The notes: generated by a model from the sequence alone, not told the origin. Counted from the stretch's first letter, positions 1 to 8,997 are shown. The stretch is DNA of 64,000 bases from Nocardia amikacinitolerans NBRC 108937 (GCF_001612615.1 NZ_BDAU01000083.1:1-64000), one strand, 5' to 3'. Translations and numbers: made by a program.

Positions 1-153
1 AATGTCCGACCCTCCACACGGGGAGTGGAAGAGCCGGAACCAAATTTCAAAATTTGGCACTGACATTCATCGACACACTATTGAGTTCTCAAAGAACACA
101 CGCACACCCATCCGCGCCGGTCTCACCCGGTGCTTCTGAGAGGCAACTTTCCC
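1..153 (-). promoter_or_regulatory. Leader of a 16S rRNA operon (gene itself lies left of the window)
   Basis: Read on the minus strand, this stretch carries the conserved actinobacterial pre-rRNA leader element TTCTTTGAGAACTCAATAG around 82-100. It is followed by the A/T-rich run near 41-57 that usually sits just before the 16S gene. The element belongs to the antitermination and processing leader of rrn operons in this group. The mature 16S gene is outside the window. Confidence rests on the leader match and on the strong promoter directly upstream. Confidence 0.75.
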
Positions 154-182
154 AGCCTAACCGGCCTCTCGTCTGGAGTCAA
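154..182 (-). promoter_or_regulatory. Strong rrn promoter (minus strand)
   Basis: On the minus strand there is TTGACT (177-182), exactly 17 bp, then TAGGCT (154-159). This is a near-consensus housekeeping sigma promoter directly ahead of the rRNA leader element. Spacing and position fit a main rrn promoter; further upstream promoters were not resolved. Confidence 0.75.
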
Positions 183-438
183 GTCCATTCGATTGTCCTG
201 GTCCTTGCGGGCCGCCAGGCGCTCCTCGTCCTACCTCGTGTCCCGGTCCACGCTCAGCCTCTCGGCTTGGCGTCTCGGCTCCGGGTCGGTGTCCGTGTCG
301 CTCTGACGTTGAATAAGTTACGCGGCGACGAACGCGGCGTCAAATCCGCACTACACCGATGTAATTCCGCAGGTCAGAGGCTTGCGCTCGGGCCGAAAAC
401 GGGCTTGGGCCACACGAATGTGACCCAAGACACCAAGA

Positions 439-1731
439 TCAACTCGCGGTGGCGCGCCGGACGCCCGCGATATTGCGCTTGCCCCTGCGCACCACCAACC
501 AGCGTCCGTGCAGGTAGTCGCCCTCGGCAGGTGTCCATTCGAGGTCGGAGATCTTCTGATTGTTGACCGACGCGCCGCCCTCGTTGACCGCGCGGCGTGC
601 GGCGCCGCGGCTCTCGGACAGTCCGGTGGCGACGAGCAGATCGACGATCGTGTCGGGCTGACCGGGCGCGACCTCGGCCAATTCGCCGTCGACCGCGGCC
701 TCGCGCAGGGCGGCGGCCAGCGTCGGCTCGTCCAGTTCGCGCAGCTCGCCGCGGCCGAAGAGGGCCTGGCTCGCCAGCTGGACCGCACGGGTGTGCTCCT
801 CGCCGTGCACCAGCGTCGTCATCTCGGCGGCGAGCCTGCGCTGGGCCTCCCTTGCGTGCGGACGCTCCTCGGTCGCCGTCTCCAACTCGGCGAGCTCCTC
901 GCGGGAGAGGAAGGTGAACCAGCGCAGGTACCGGACGACGTCGGCGTCGGCGGTGTTCACGAAGTACTGGTACCAGGCGTACGGGCTGGTCATCTCCGGA
1001 TCGAGCCAGAGGCTGCCGCCGCCGGTGGACTTGCCGAACTTCTTGCCGTCCGCGGAGGTCACCAGCGGCACGGTCAGCGCGTGCACCGATTCCCCGTCGA
1101 CGCGGCGGTTCAGCTCGACGCCCGCGATGATGTTGCCCCACTGGTCCGAACCGCCGACCTGCAAGCGGCAGCCGTAGTTGCGGCGCAGCTGCAGGTAGTC
1201 GTTGGCTTGCAGCAGCATGTAGCTGAACTCCGTGTAGGAGATGCCCTCGCCGTCGAGGCGTCGCTTGATGGTGTCGCGGGCCAGCATGACGTTGACCGAG
1301 AAGTGCTTGCCGACGTCGCGCAGGAAGTCGACGGCGGTGAGCTGCCCGGTCCAGTCCATGTTGTTGGCGATGATCGCGCCGGTGGGCGAATCGTCCAGGT
1401 CGACGAACCGCTCGAGCTGGGAGCGGATCCGCTGCGCCCACTCGGCCACCGTGTCGGTCGAGTTCATGGTGCGTTCGCCGACGTCGCGCGGGTCGCCGAT
1501 CAGGCCGGTCGCGCCGCCTGCCAGGACGATCGGCCGGTGCCCGGCGCGCTGGAAACGCTTCAACGCGAGCAGCGGGACCAAGTGGCCGGCGTGCAGGCTC
1601 GCGGCGGTCGGGTCGAAACCGGCATACAGGGTCAGCGGCCCGTCGGCCAGCGCCGCGCGCAGGGCGTCGAGGTCGGTGGACTGCGCGATCAGTCCGCGCC
1701 AGGTCAGTTCGTCGATGATGTCGCCGCTCAC
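439..1731 (-). CDS. tyrS: Tyrosyl-tRNA synthetase
   Basis: Class I aminoacyl-tRNA synthetase that charges tRNA-Tyr in the cytoplasm. The 430-residue product has the HIGH-type motif HAGH at about residues 47-50 and the KMSKS-type motif KFGKS at about 231-235. The tyrosine/tRNA pocket segment GGSDQWGN lies near 193-200, and a C-terminal S4-like RNA-binding domain covers the last 70 residues. The GTG start at 1729-1731 gives the usual bacterial TyrRS N-terminus and length; the frame stays open far upstream, but that part overlaps mpg and looks unlike TyrRS. mpg lies 100 bp upstream on the same strand, an order also known in mycobacteria. Just downstream is the rRNA promoter. Confidence 0.95.
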   Translation of the reverse strand: MSGDIIDELTWRGLIAQSTDLDALRAALADGPLTLYAGFDPTAASLHAGHLVPLLALKRFQRAGHRPIVLAGGATGLIGDPRDVGERTMNSTDTVAEWAQRIRSQLERFVDLDDSPTGAIIANNMDWTGQLTAVDFLRDVGKHFSVNVMLARDTIKRRLDGEGISYTEFSYMLLQANDYLQLRRNYGCRLQVGGSDQWGNIIAGVELNRRVDGESVHALTVPLVTSADGKKFGKSTGGGSLWLDPEMTSPYAWYQYFVNTADADVVRYLRWFTFLSREELAELETATEERPHAREAQRRLAAEMTTLVHGEEHTRAVQLASQALFGRGELRELDEPTLAAALREAAVDGELAEVAPGQPDTIVDLLVATGLSESRGAARRAVNEGGASVNNQKISDLEWTPAEGDYLHGRWLVVRRGKRNIAGVRRATAS

Positions 1732-1831
1732 GCCGTCCCATCTTTCCGCACCGCTGTCCTGCGCCGATGCGCAGGTACCGGGGGCGATTCTCCGCGACAC
1801 GGTCCGCGGTCGCGGTGCAGGCCGGGTCCGT

Positions 1832-2521
1832 CTAACTCCTGGCACCACCGCGCGTGCCTCGGCGAACTCGGCCACCGGCTCCTGGAACGACCGAGGGGGC
1901 CGCGGCGGCGAGGGGCGCGCGGGGACTGCGCCGGTACGCCGAGACCGCGGGCGAGGACGGTAGCCAGAACCGCCACGGACGATCGGCGGCCGTGCTGACG
2001 CCGACGCGCGGACCGCTGGCGATCTGGGCGGCATCGATCGCGCCGTCGAGCTCCAGCCGGATCGGCGAAGCCTGATCGAACAGTGGCGTGCCGTAGTCGG
2101 CCAGGGTGATGCCGAGGACGGTGCCCAGATTCCCCGGCCCTCGCCCCAGGTCCGTGTCGGAGCGCGCACCTGGCCGCCGGGAACGCGCGACATCCAGGCC
2201 CTCGACGACCTCACCCGCCCTGATCAGAACCGCGCTGGCGATACCGTCCGGGCCGCTGGTCACATTGATACAGCTGTGCATGCCGTAGCTGAGGTAGACG
2301 TAGAGGAAGCCGGCGGGGCCGAACATCACCGCGTTGCGTTTGGTGCGCCCGCGCCCGGAGTGCGAGGCCGAGTCCGGCCACGGTCCCTCGGGATCGCCGC
2401 CGTACGCCTCGACCTCGACGATCCGGACGGCCACCGGCCCCGACCGCAGCGTGGCACCGAGCAGGCGACGGGCGGCAGCGGGCGGTTCGACCACGAGATC
2501 ATCGAAAGACACAGCGGCCAT
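1832..2521 (-). CDS. mpg: DNA-3-methyladenine glycosylase
   Basis: Base-excision repair glycosylase of the AAG/MPG type, which flips out alkylated purines such as 3-methyladenine and cuts the N-glycosidic bond. The 229-residue product shows the family core: VEVEAYGG near residue 35 (the Glu activates water), then the D-SASHSGRGRTKRN segment, then GFLYVYLSYGMHSCINV. Further on is the GPGNLGTVLGI motif. The chosen ATG (2519-2521) starts MAAVSFDDL, which suits the family better than an in-frame start seven codons upstream. The C-terminal 30 residues are Ala/Arg-rich and less typical. Likely co-oriented with, and possibly cotranscribed with, tyrS. Confidence 0.92.
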   Translation of the reverse strand: MAAVSFDDLVVEPPAAARRLLGATLRSGPVAVRIVEVEAYGGDPEGPWPDSASHSGRGRTKRNAVMFGPAGFLYVYLSYGMHSCINVTSGPDGIASAVLIRAGEVVEGLDVARSRRPGARSDTDLGRGPGNLGTVLGITLADYGTPLFDQASPIRLELDGAIDAAQIASGPRVGVSTAADRPWRFWLPSSPAVSAYRRSPRAPLAAAAPSVVPGAGGRVRRGTRGGARS

Positions 2522-2776
2522 TCTCCTCGGCCGCACCGACAACCGCCCAACCGCTGGTCAGCCGCCATGGTGAGCCCCCGGCAGCGACGGCTCCGAGCAC
2601 ACCTGCCGCGCCGCCCCCCTCATGTCGCTCGTCTCGCCGCACGACCGAGCGCCCCCGCACCACCGATCCCGCGGAATCGGCGCGCGCCCAACAGTGATCG
2701 GACGATCGTCTCGACCAGCACCCAGAGGCGCGAGCCACGACAGCGACGCCCGCTCCCCCACACGACGAGCTACGCG

Positions 2777-3490
2777 TCACCCCAGCGTCGACGTGCTCAT
2801 CGTCAGCCCCTTCAACTTCCCCGGGTTGACCTGGAAGCGCAGGTTCTCGATGCGGCCGTCCACCAGGTCGTAGGTGAATGCGGCGACCGGGACATCGCCG
2901 ATGCGGGCCAGCGCGCCGACTTCGCCGTTGATGTGGGCGGACTCGAGCACGATTCCCGCCGACTCGGGCATGGCGAGCACGCCGAGGATCCAGCGGGCGA
3001 CGTGGTCGGGGCCGTGCAGCGGACAGCGGGCCGCAGTGACCACGCCGCCGCCGTCGGACCATCAGGTCACGTCGGGGGCGAGCAGGTCCATCAGCGCGTT
3101 GAGGTCGCCGCCCGCGCATGCCGCCATGAACTGCTCGGTGACGTGCGCGCGCTCGGTCGTGTCGGTGTCGAAGCGGGGGCGAGCGCACGTGGTTTCTTGC
3201 GCGGTGCGCGATCGGGCGGATGGTGGCCTCCGGCCGGTCCAGGGTGTCGGTGTCGGCGATCTCGGCGTGGCTGTAGCCGAACACCTCCCGCAGCAGGAAC
3301 ACCACGCGCTCGATCGGAGTCAGGGTTTCCAGCACCACGAGCATGGCGGTGGAGACGGTGTCGGCCAACTCGGTCCGTTCCGCGAAATCGGGTGTGGTGA
3401 GCAGGGGTTCGGGCAGCCAGGGCCCCACGTAGCTCTCGCGGGTGGCCCTGGCCGAGTGAGCCGATCGAGCGACAGGTTGGTGACGGGCGG
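2777..3490 (-). pseudogene. Remnant of an ECF sigma factor (ECF41-like, with SnoaL-like C-terminal domain)
   Basis: Pieces of one sigma factor lie in different frames. VTNLSLDRL ends region 2; after a frameshift near 3457 comes SYVGPWLPEPLLT, then the region-4 stretch with LTPIERVVFLLREVFGYSHAEIA and EATIRPIAHRAR. After another shift near 3190 comes RFDTDTTERAHVTEQFMAAC. That last frame meets a stop at 3062-3064 where the family normally has Trp (VTWWSDGGG), then continues to the end of the SnoaL-like domain (IENLRFQVNPGKL). Roughly the first 70 residues (region 2) are missing. The SYVGPWLPEP motif and the SnoaL-like tail are typical of ECF41 sigma factors. Clearly non-functional as read. Confidence 0.85.
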
Positions 3491-3941
3491 GTGGCCCGGC
3501 CACCAGGCCAGAGCTGCACGGCGACGGTCATCTTCTTGCTGAGCCGGAAGGTCTTCGGCGGCGAGCCGCTCACGGTCTCCTTGTACAGCACCGCGGCGCG
3601 TCCGGTGAGATGGAACCGGCGCGGGGTGTAAGACGAGTTCGTCGTAGGGCAGCACGCGATCGCCGTCGACGGCGACCAGGCGTGCCTCGGGGTCAACGGA
3701 AGTCGCCCAGCCGCAGACGAATTCGACGCCGGTGCCGTCGAGGATCTCGGGGATCCGGTGATCGGCCAGTTCCTGCCCGGTGGCGATCTGGTGCATGCGC
3801 AACCGCTCGGTGAAGCGATCGGACGGGTTGACCAGCGTGATCCGCACGGGCAGGCGGCGGGTGCGGCGGGCCAGCCGCACGGCGGCAAGCATGCCCGTGT
3901 AGCCCGCGCCGAGTATGACGATGCGGTGTTCGGTGGTTCAT
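3485..3941 (-). pseudogene. Remnant of an NAD(P)/FAD-dependent oxidoreductase
   Basis: The start reads MNHR and then shifts frame into the Rossmann segment ILGAGYTGMLAAVRLARR. About 80 good residues follow (ITLVNPSDRFTERLRMHQIATGQ and onward to LPYDELVL), as in NDH-2-like flavoproteins. The sequence then jumps to what looks like the protein's C-terminal segment (AAVLYKETVSGSP, then PGGRATRPS), so a large internal part is deleted. Its 3' end runs straight into the sigma-factor remnant. Such oxidoreductases commonly sit beside ECF41 sigma factors, so the two probably decayed together. Confidence 0.75.
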
Positions 3942-4122
3942 GGCGGTGTCTCCGATTCGTTGCTCGGTCGCTGGTTGGCGACGACCACGGGACAGGCGAC
4001 CGGCGCCGAACGTGGCACCGCGGATCGCGACCCGTGTCACGCCGCGATCGGGGCTGGTTCCAGGGTCGAAATGGGGACGCTCCCCGATGCGCCCGAGCAC
4101 CCGAGATTCCTACCGTCGGTGC

Positions 4123-5646
4123 ATGTCTTCGGTTTCCCGTCCGCGTCGATGGCGGCGGTTGTTCCTCGTTCTCGTTTCCTTCGTCGTCGTGTTGCTCGCC
4201 GCGATCGGCGGTTGTGCCGGTTGGGTCTACGTCGACGCGGCGGTCTCCACCGTCGGTCGCACGGAGTTTCGCAACGAGCTGGCGGTGCCGCCGCTTGCCG
4301 AGTCTCGCGTCGAGCCCGATGGGGCGCGCCTGTTCGAGCTCGACATGCGCACGGGCAGTAGGGAATTCCGGCCCGGGCAGGCCACGGAAACCTGGGGTTT
4401 CAACGGTGACTACCTCGGACCGACGCTGCGCGCCCGGCGCGGCGAACAGGTCAGGGTCCGCGTCCGCAACGGCTTGCCCGAGGCCTCGACGGTGCACTGG
4501 CACGGCATGCACCTCCCCGCGGCCATGGACGGCGGCCCGCACCAGATGGTCGAGGCGGGCGCGACGTGGACGCCGGAGTGGACGGTGGACCAGCCCGCGG
4601 CGACGCTCTGGTACCACCCGCACCCGCACGGCGAGACGGAGGACCACGTGCGCCGCGGCCTGGCCGGGATGTTCCTGCTCGACGACGAGCTGACCGAAAC
4701 CCTCGCGCTACCAAGGAATTACGGCGTCGACGACCTGCCGGTCATCGTGCAGGACGTGACCTTCCGCGGCTCGCGCTTCGACGGCACCCACCGGATCTTC
4801 CGTGAAGTCGGCTTTCTCGGCGAGCAGACGATGGTCAACGGCACACTGGCCCCCTACCGCGAGGTCGGCGACGAACTGATCCGGCTGCGACTGCTCAACG
4901 CCTCCACCGCGCGCGTCTACACGTTCGGCTTCGACGACGCCCGCGCCTTCGCGCTCGTCGGCACGGACGGCGGCCTGCTCGAACGCCCGGCCACCCTGCA
5001 CGAGCTGCCGCTCTCGCCGGGCGAGCGCGCGGAGATCGTGGTGCGGATGCGCCCCGGCGAGCGAACGGTGTTGCGCAGCAACAAGTTGGCCGCGGGCCTC
5101 GGTTTCTGGACGCAGCGCTTCAGCGGCGGCGACGACACATTCGACCTGCTGGAACTGCGCGCGGCGGCGACCCTGCGCCCCTCCCCGGCGCTGCCCGCGA
5201 CACTGGCGCCCGCGTCCACCCCCGACGGCGGCGACTCGGTGACCGAACGCCGCTTCGAACTCGACCTGAGCGGCATCAACGGCCAACCGATGGCGATGGA
5301 CCGCATCGATTTCGCCGCCACCCGCGGTTCCACCGAGACCTGGATCGTGCACAACCGCGACGGCATGCCGCACAACTTCCACATCCACGACGTGCAGTTC
5401 CGTGTGCTCGCGGTCGGCGAGAACGCGCCGCCGCCGCGGTTGACCGGCCCGAAGGACACCGTCTTCCTCGCACCGAACGAGACCGTGCGGCTGGCGGTGC
5501 GCTTCGACGGCCCCGCCGATCCCGACACGCCGTACATGTACCACTGCCACCTGCTGTGGCACGAGGATCTCGGCATGATGGGCCAGTTCGTCGTCGTGGA
5601 GCCCGGCGGCACGCCGGGACGTCCCCCGCACCGTCACGGGCATTGA
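4123..5646 (+). CDS. Membrane-anchored multicopper oxidase
   Basis: Laccase/CueO-type multicopper oxidase of 507 residues, expected to act outside the membrane and oxidise metal ions or phenolics with reduction of O2. A hydrophobic N-terminal segment (about residues 13-30) acts as signal or anchor; IGGC at 28-31 could be a weak lipobox. Copper ligands are visible in order: HWHGMHLP and YHPHPHG in the first cupredoxin domain, then HNFHIHDVQF and the terminal HCHLLWHEDLGMM, which joins the type 1 and trinuclear sites. The ATG at 4123 is chosen because the signal segment follows at once; the reading frame is open upstream but uncharged with recognisable sequence. Stands alone on the plus strand after the decayed sigma/oxidoreductase locus. 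Confidence 0.9.
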   Translation: MSSVSRPRRWRRLFLVLVSFVVVLLAAIGGCAGWVYVDAAVSTVGRTEFRNELAVPPLAESRVEPDGARLFELDMRTGSREFRPGQATETWGFNGDYLGPTLRARRGEQVRVRVRNGLPEASTVHWHGMHLPAAMDGGPHQMVEAGATWTPEWTVDQPAATLWYHPHPHGETEDHVRRGLAGMFLLDDELTETLALPRNYGVDDLPVIVQDVTFRGSRFDGTHRIFREVGFLGEQTMVNGTLAPYREVGDELIRLRLLNASTARVYTFGFDDARAFALVGTDGGLLERPATLHELPLSPGERAEIVVRMRPGERTVLRSNKLAAGLGFWTQRFSGGDDTFDLLELRAAATLRPSPALPATLAPASTPDGGDSVTERRFELDLSGINGQPMAMDRIDFAATRGSTETWIVHNRDGMPHNFHIHDVQFRVLAVGENAPPPRLTGPKDTVFLAPNETVRLAVRFDGPADPDTPYMYHCHLLWHEDLGMMGQFVVVEPGGTPGRPPHRHGH

Positions 5647-5678
5647 CACCACTTGCCGCGCCTGGCGCGACGGCGGTA

Positions 5679-5714
5679 AATTCATCACACAGTGAATTCA
5701 ACACTCGATGAATT
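5679..5714. promoter_or_regulatory. Candidate TetR operator before the ABC exporter operon
   Basis: AATTCATC (5679-5686) and GATGAATT (5707-5714) form an inverted repeat around a central GAATTC. It lies 9 bp before the ATPase start and is far more A/T-rich than its surroundings. The last gene of the operon is a TetR repressor, so autorepression at this site is the natural inference. Confidence 0.5.
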
Positions 5715-5723
5715 GAGGCCGTC

Positions 5724-6455
5724 ATGTCTCACCCCTCGTCGGCTCCGGCCGTCGAAATCCGGAATCTGACCGTCCGGCGCGGCAAACGCGAAGTCCTGCA
5801 CAACATTTCGTTGACCATTCCGCGCGGCTCGATCACCGGGCTGCTCGGACCGTCCGGCTGCGGCAAGACCACGCTGATGCGCAGCATCGTGGGCACCCAG
5901 ATCGTGGCGTCCGGCGAGATCACCGCGCTCGGTCTGCCCGCGGGGTCCGCCGAACTGCGCAGGCGCATCGGCTACGTCACCCAGTCGCCGAGCATCTATC
6001 CCGATATCAGCGTCCGCGACAACGTCGCCTATTACGCCGCGCTGTACGGCCGCGATCGCGACGACACCGATACCGCCATCGCCGCGGTCGGCCTGCTCGA
6101 CCACGCCGACCAGCGCGGCGACGAACTCTCCGGCGGTCAGATGACCAGGGCCTCGCTGGCTTGCGCGCTCGTCGCCCAGCCGGATCTGCTCGTGCTCGAC
6201 GAACCCACCGTCGGGCTCGACCCCGTCCTGCGGGTCGATCTGTGGAAGCAGTTCCACGAGCTGGCGGCCGGCGGGACGACGCTGCTCGTCTCCAGTCACG
6301 TCATGGACGAGGCCGAGCACTGCGACAAACTGCTGCTGATGCGCGAAGGCGACGTGCTCGCCCAGCTCAGCCCCGACGAACTGCGCGAACAGACCGGCGA
6401 GCAGAACCTCGAACAGGCGTTCCTCACCCTCATCACGATGGGACGAGCGGCATGA
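5724..6455 (+). CDS. ABC exporter ATP-binding protein
   Basis: Nucleotide-binding subunit of an ABC-2 type exporter, 243 residues. Walker A is GPSGCGKTT (about 42-50), followed by the Q-loop region TQSPSIYPDISV. The signature is LSGGQMTRA, Walker B is LLVLDEPTVGLDP, and the switch His sits in VSSHVMDEAEHC. It energises export through the permease encoded next, whose start overlaps this stop by 4 bp (ATGA), which implies translational coupling. The substrate is not evident; this family (drug, daunorubicin or lipid-type exporters) is usually linked to efflux. Probably repressed by the TetR protein at the operon's end. Confidence 0.92.
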   Translation: MSHPSSAPAVEIRNLTVRRGKREVLHNISLTIPRGSITGLLGPSGCGKTTLMRSIVGTQIVASGEITALGLPAGSAELRRRIGYVTQSPSIYPDISVRDNVAYYAALYGRDRDDTDTAIAAVGLLDHADQRGDELSGGQMTRASLACALVAQPDLLVLDEPTVGLDPVLRVDLWKQFHELAAGGTTLLVSSHVMDEAEHCDKLLLMREGDVLAQLSPDELREQTGEQNLEQAFLTLITMGRAA

Positions 6456-7246
6456 CCACGACAGCCCTACCTTCGAGCGTGACCCGGTGGACGCTGCGCC
6501 CGTACGCCGCGACCACCACCCGCATCCTGCGCCAGCTGCGCAACGACCACCGCACCGTCGCCATGATCCTGGTGGTCCCCGCCCTGCTGATGACGCTGCT
6601 GCACTTCATCTACGCCGAGGCGCCGACCGCGCCGCATCAGCCGCTGACGCTGTTCGACCGGGTCGGCATCAGCATGCTCGGCATCCTGCCGTTCATCGTG
6701 ATGTTCCTGATCACCGCGATCGCCATGCAGCGCGAACGCACCTCGGGCACCCTCGAACGGCTGCTCACCACACCGTTGTCCAAGCTCGACCTGCTCGGCG
6801 GCTACGGCACCGCCTTCTCGCTGGCCGCGGCCGCGCAGGCGACCGTCGCGTGCCTGGTGTCGTTCGGGCTGCTCGACCTGGAGGCGGCGGGCAACCCGGC
6901 GTGGGTGGTGCTGATCGCGGTCGTCGACGCCATCTGCGGTGTCGCGCTCGGCCTGTTGGCAAGTGCGTTCGCGCGCACCGAGTTTCAGGCGGTGCAGTTC
7001 ATGCCGGTCGTCGTCGCACCGCAGATCTTCCTGTGCGGTTTGCTTGTTCCGCGCGACCAACTGCCCGGCTGGCTGCAACCGATCAGCGATCTGATGCCGC
7101 TCAGCTATGCCGTCGATGCGCTGCAACAGGTTTCGATGAACCCCGAGGCGACCGCGGAGATGTGGCGCGATCTGGCTGTCGTCGCGGCCTTCGCGGTGGT
7201 GGCGCTGGTGCTCGGGGCGGCGACCCTACGCAGGCGGACCGCATGA
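6452..7246 (+). CDS. ABC-2 type exporter permease
   Basis: Integral membrane subunit (264 residues) with about six hydrophobic segments. The first begins near residue 35 (MILVVPALLMTLLHFIY). A cytoplasmic MQRERTSGTLERLLTTPLS segment is the ABC-2 permease hallmark that contacts the ATPase, and the VVVAPQIFLCGLLVP...DLMPLSYAVDAL stretch is typical of the family. The start overlaps the ATPase stop and the end overlaps the TetR start, so the three genes form one tightly packed operon. Confidence 0.92.
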   Translation: MTTTALPSSVTRWTLRPYAATTTRILRQLRNDHRTVAMILVVPALLMTLLHFIYAEAPTAPHQPLTLFDRVGISMLGILPFIVMFLITAIAMQRERTSGTLERLLTTPLSKLDLLGGYGTAFSLAAAAQATVACLVSFGLLDLEAAGNPAWVVLIAVVDAICGVALGLLASAFARTEFQAVQFMPVVVAPQIFLCGLLVPRDQLPGWLQPISDLMPLSYAVDALQQVSMNPEATAEMWRDLAVVAAFAVVALVLGAATLRRRTA

Positions 7247-8151
7247 GCTCGAACGAGAATCCGGCGACGAGCCCTCCGGCATCGAGAGAGTCGGAAGGCA
7301 CGAGCGCGGACGAACGTGTCGCCACGGACTGCCCGCCGTCTGGCAGCGCGGCGCCGAAACGGGTGGCGCCCGGCGGCCGAGCGCCGAAAGCCGCAGCGGC
7401 GAAAAGGGTCTCGACCGCGGCCACGCGGCGACGTAACGGATCGCAACGAACCGATGCGGTGGAAGCCGAGGAGCGGCAGGGGCGTTCGGGACGGCGGCCG
7501 GGCAGATCCGGCGCGCGGGAGGCGATCCTCGCCGCCGCCCGCGCGCGGTTCGCCGAGGTGGGGTTCGACAAGACCTCGATCCGTGCCGTCGCGGCCGACG
7601 CCGGGGTGGATCCGGCGCTGGTGCACCACTATTTCGGCACCAAACAGCAGTTGTTCGGGGCGGTGGTCGAGCTTCCGGTGGACCCGGAGGTGATCCTGAG
7701 CGTCATGGAGAGCGCGCCGCTGGACCAACTCGGCCCGACGATTCTCGGCGCGGTGGTCGGCGTGTGGGACTCCCCCGCGGGTCCCGGCATCGTCGCCGCC
7801 GTGCGCAGCATTCTCACCGGCAGCGATCCGGTGCTGGCCCGCACCTTCATCCTGGAGGTGGTGCTCGAACGGGTCCGCAAACGCATCGCCACCCCGGAGG
7901 ACGACGGGCACGCGCGGGTGGCGTTGGCGGCCTCGCAGATGATGGGGGTGCTGGTGGCTCGCAAGATCATCGGTGTCGAACCCCTGGCGTCGATGCCGAT
8001 CGAGGAGCTGGTCGCCGCCGTCGGCCCGACGCTACAGCGCTACCTGACCGGCGACATCGGCTCGCCCGCAAGCGAATTCGCACCGACCGCCGAAACGATC
8101 GCAGGGCGGCGCCGACGACTCGAGCGTGGGCCGTCAGCGAATCCACCCTGA
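7243..8151 (+). CDS. TetR-family repressor with long basic N-terminal extension
   Basis: The DNA-binding helix-turn-helix (SIRAVAADAGVDPALVHHYFGTK) lies at roughly residues 108-130, not near the N-terminus as in most TetR proteins. The first 90 residues are a low-complexity Ala/Arg/Lys/Ser tract (AAAAKRVSTAATRRRNGSQR). The remainder is a helical ligand-binding domain. The ATG overlaps the permease stop by 4 bp. An internal start (for example near RSGRRPGRSG) would give a normal-sized repressor, but the overlap favours the long form. It most likely represses this exporter operon through the inverted repeat at 5679-5714. Confidence 0.88.
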   Translation: MSSNENPATSPPASRESEGTSADERVATDCPPSGSAAPKRVAPGGRAPKAAAAKRVSTAATRRRNGSQRTDAVEAEERQGRSGRRPGRSGAREAILAAARARFAEVGFDKTSIRAVAADAGVDPALVHHYFGTKQQLFGAVVELPVDPEVILSVMESAPLDQLGPTILGAVVGVWDSPAGPGIVAAVRSILTGSDPVLARTFILEVVLERVRKRIATPEDDGHARVALAASQMMGVLVARKIIGVEPLASMPIEELVAAVGPTLQRYLTGDIGSPASEFAPTAETIAGRRRRLERGPSANPP

Positions 8152-8282
8152 GAGGATTCCAGAGCGACGCAAACGCGCTGGAACATCGGCCGCAAGCGAA
8201 CCCGCGCGAACTGCCGGGACGATCCCTAGGCGACGCCGATCTACTCGATCGGCCGCCCGAAGACGCGGCCGTCGTCGCGCGC

Positions 8283-8501
8283 TCAGGCGGTGAACGCCTC
8301 GTGCTCGGCCTCGGTGACGTCGCGCGCCTCATCGATGAGCAGCACCGGAATGCCGTTCTCGATCGGGTAGGCGCGGCGCAGGCGCGGGTTGTAGAGCAGC
8401 GCGGCGCCCGCGGCGTCGCGGACCAGCAGCAGCGGGCCCTTGTCCTGCGGGCAGGCGAGCAGGCTCAGCAGGGTGGCGTCCAACGCGGTTTCCTCCGGCA
8501 T
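8283..8501 (-). CDS. Trm112-family small protein
   Basis: A 72-residue protein matching the Trm112/YcaR family: LLSLLACPQDKGPLLL near the N-terminus and RAYPIENGIPVLLIDEA in the middle. In eukaryotes and archaea Trm112 activates methyltransferases; the bacterial role is poorly defined. Only one Cys of the usual zinc-ribbon pairs remains (ACPQ), so metal binding is doubtful. It follows gtrA by 10 bp on the same strand and is probably cotranscribed with it. Confidence 0.85.
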   Translation of the reverse strand: MPEETALDATLLSLLACPQDKGPLLLVRDAAGAALLYNPRLRRAYPIENGIPVLLIDEARDVTEAEHEAFTA

Positions 8502-8511
8502 GATCGTGAAC

Positions 8512-8997
8512 CTACCCGACCGGTTCGCCCGCTTCGACGGCCGGGCGACGGCGGAACGAGATGTGCCGATGCCCGAAGAAACTCGCCACCGCGACCAGCC
8601 CCATCACCACCACCGCGGAGGGCTGCGCGGGCAGGTGCAGCACCGTCACGGCCAGGTAGAGCAGCGCGGTGTTCAGCGCGAGACCGCCGGAGTTGACCGC
8701 GACGAAGCCTGCGAAATCGCGTAGCACGTGGCCGCGCACCCGGAACACGAGGGTGCGGTGCAGCACGAACGCGACGGTGATGCCGAGGGCGTAGGCCAGC
8801 GGGACCGCGACCAGCGGCGCCCACCCCGCGTCGGGCAGCACGGTCAGCCAGCCCACCGTCAGCGCCATGCCGAAGACCGTGTTGAACGCGCCGATCAGCG
8901 CGAAGGCGACCTCCTGCCGCCGGACCAGCCGCAGCAGCAGACCCGAAGCGGGCGCCGCCGCCTCGGTCGTCGCGATCGAACCCTGGTCAGTGCTCAC
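8512..8997 (-). CDS. GtrA-family membrane protein
   Basis: A 161-residue protein with four hydrophobic segments. It carries GtrA-family features: the ALIGAFNTVFGMALTVGW first helix with a conserved Asn, and the FVLHRTLVFR and FFGHRHISFRRR segments. GtrA proteins are proposed to flip polyprenyl-phosphate sugars, such as undecaprenyl-P-glucose, to the outer face of the membrane. The GTG start at 8995-8997 comes 58 bp after a large membrane protein on the same strand, and a GtrB-like glycosyltransferase lies divergently nearby. The set looks like a Gtr glycan-modification system. Confidence 0.88.
   Translation of the reverse strand: MSTDQGSIATTEAAAPASGLLLRLVRRQEVAFALIGAFNTVFGMALTVGWLTVLPDAGWAPLVAVPLAYALGITVAFVLHRTLVFRVRGHVLRDFAGFVAVNSGGLALNTALLYLAVTVLHLPAQPSAVVVMGLVAVASFFGHRHISFRRRPAVEAGEPVG

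Noticed and set aside
1732..2214. 160-codon N-terminal extension of TyrRS
   Set aside because: The added sequence overlaps mpg, is Arg/Pro/Ser-rich and has no counterpart in TyrRS proteins.
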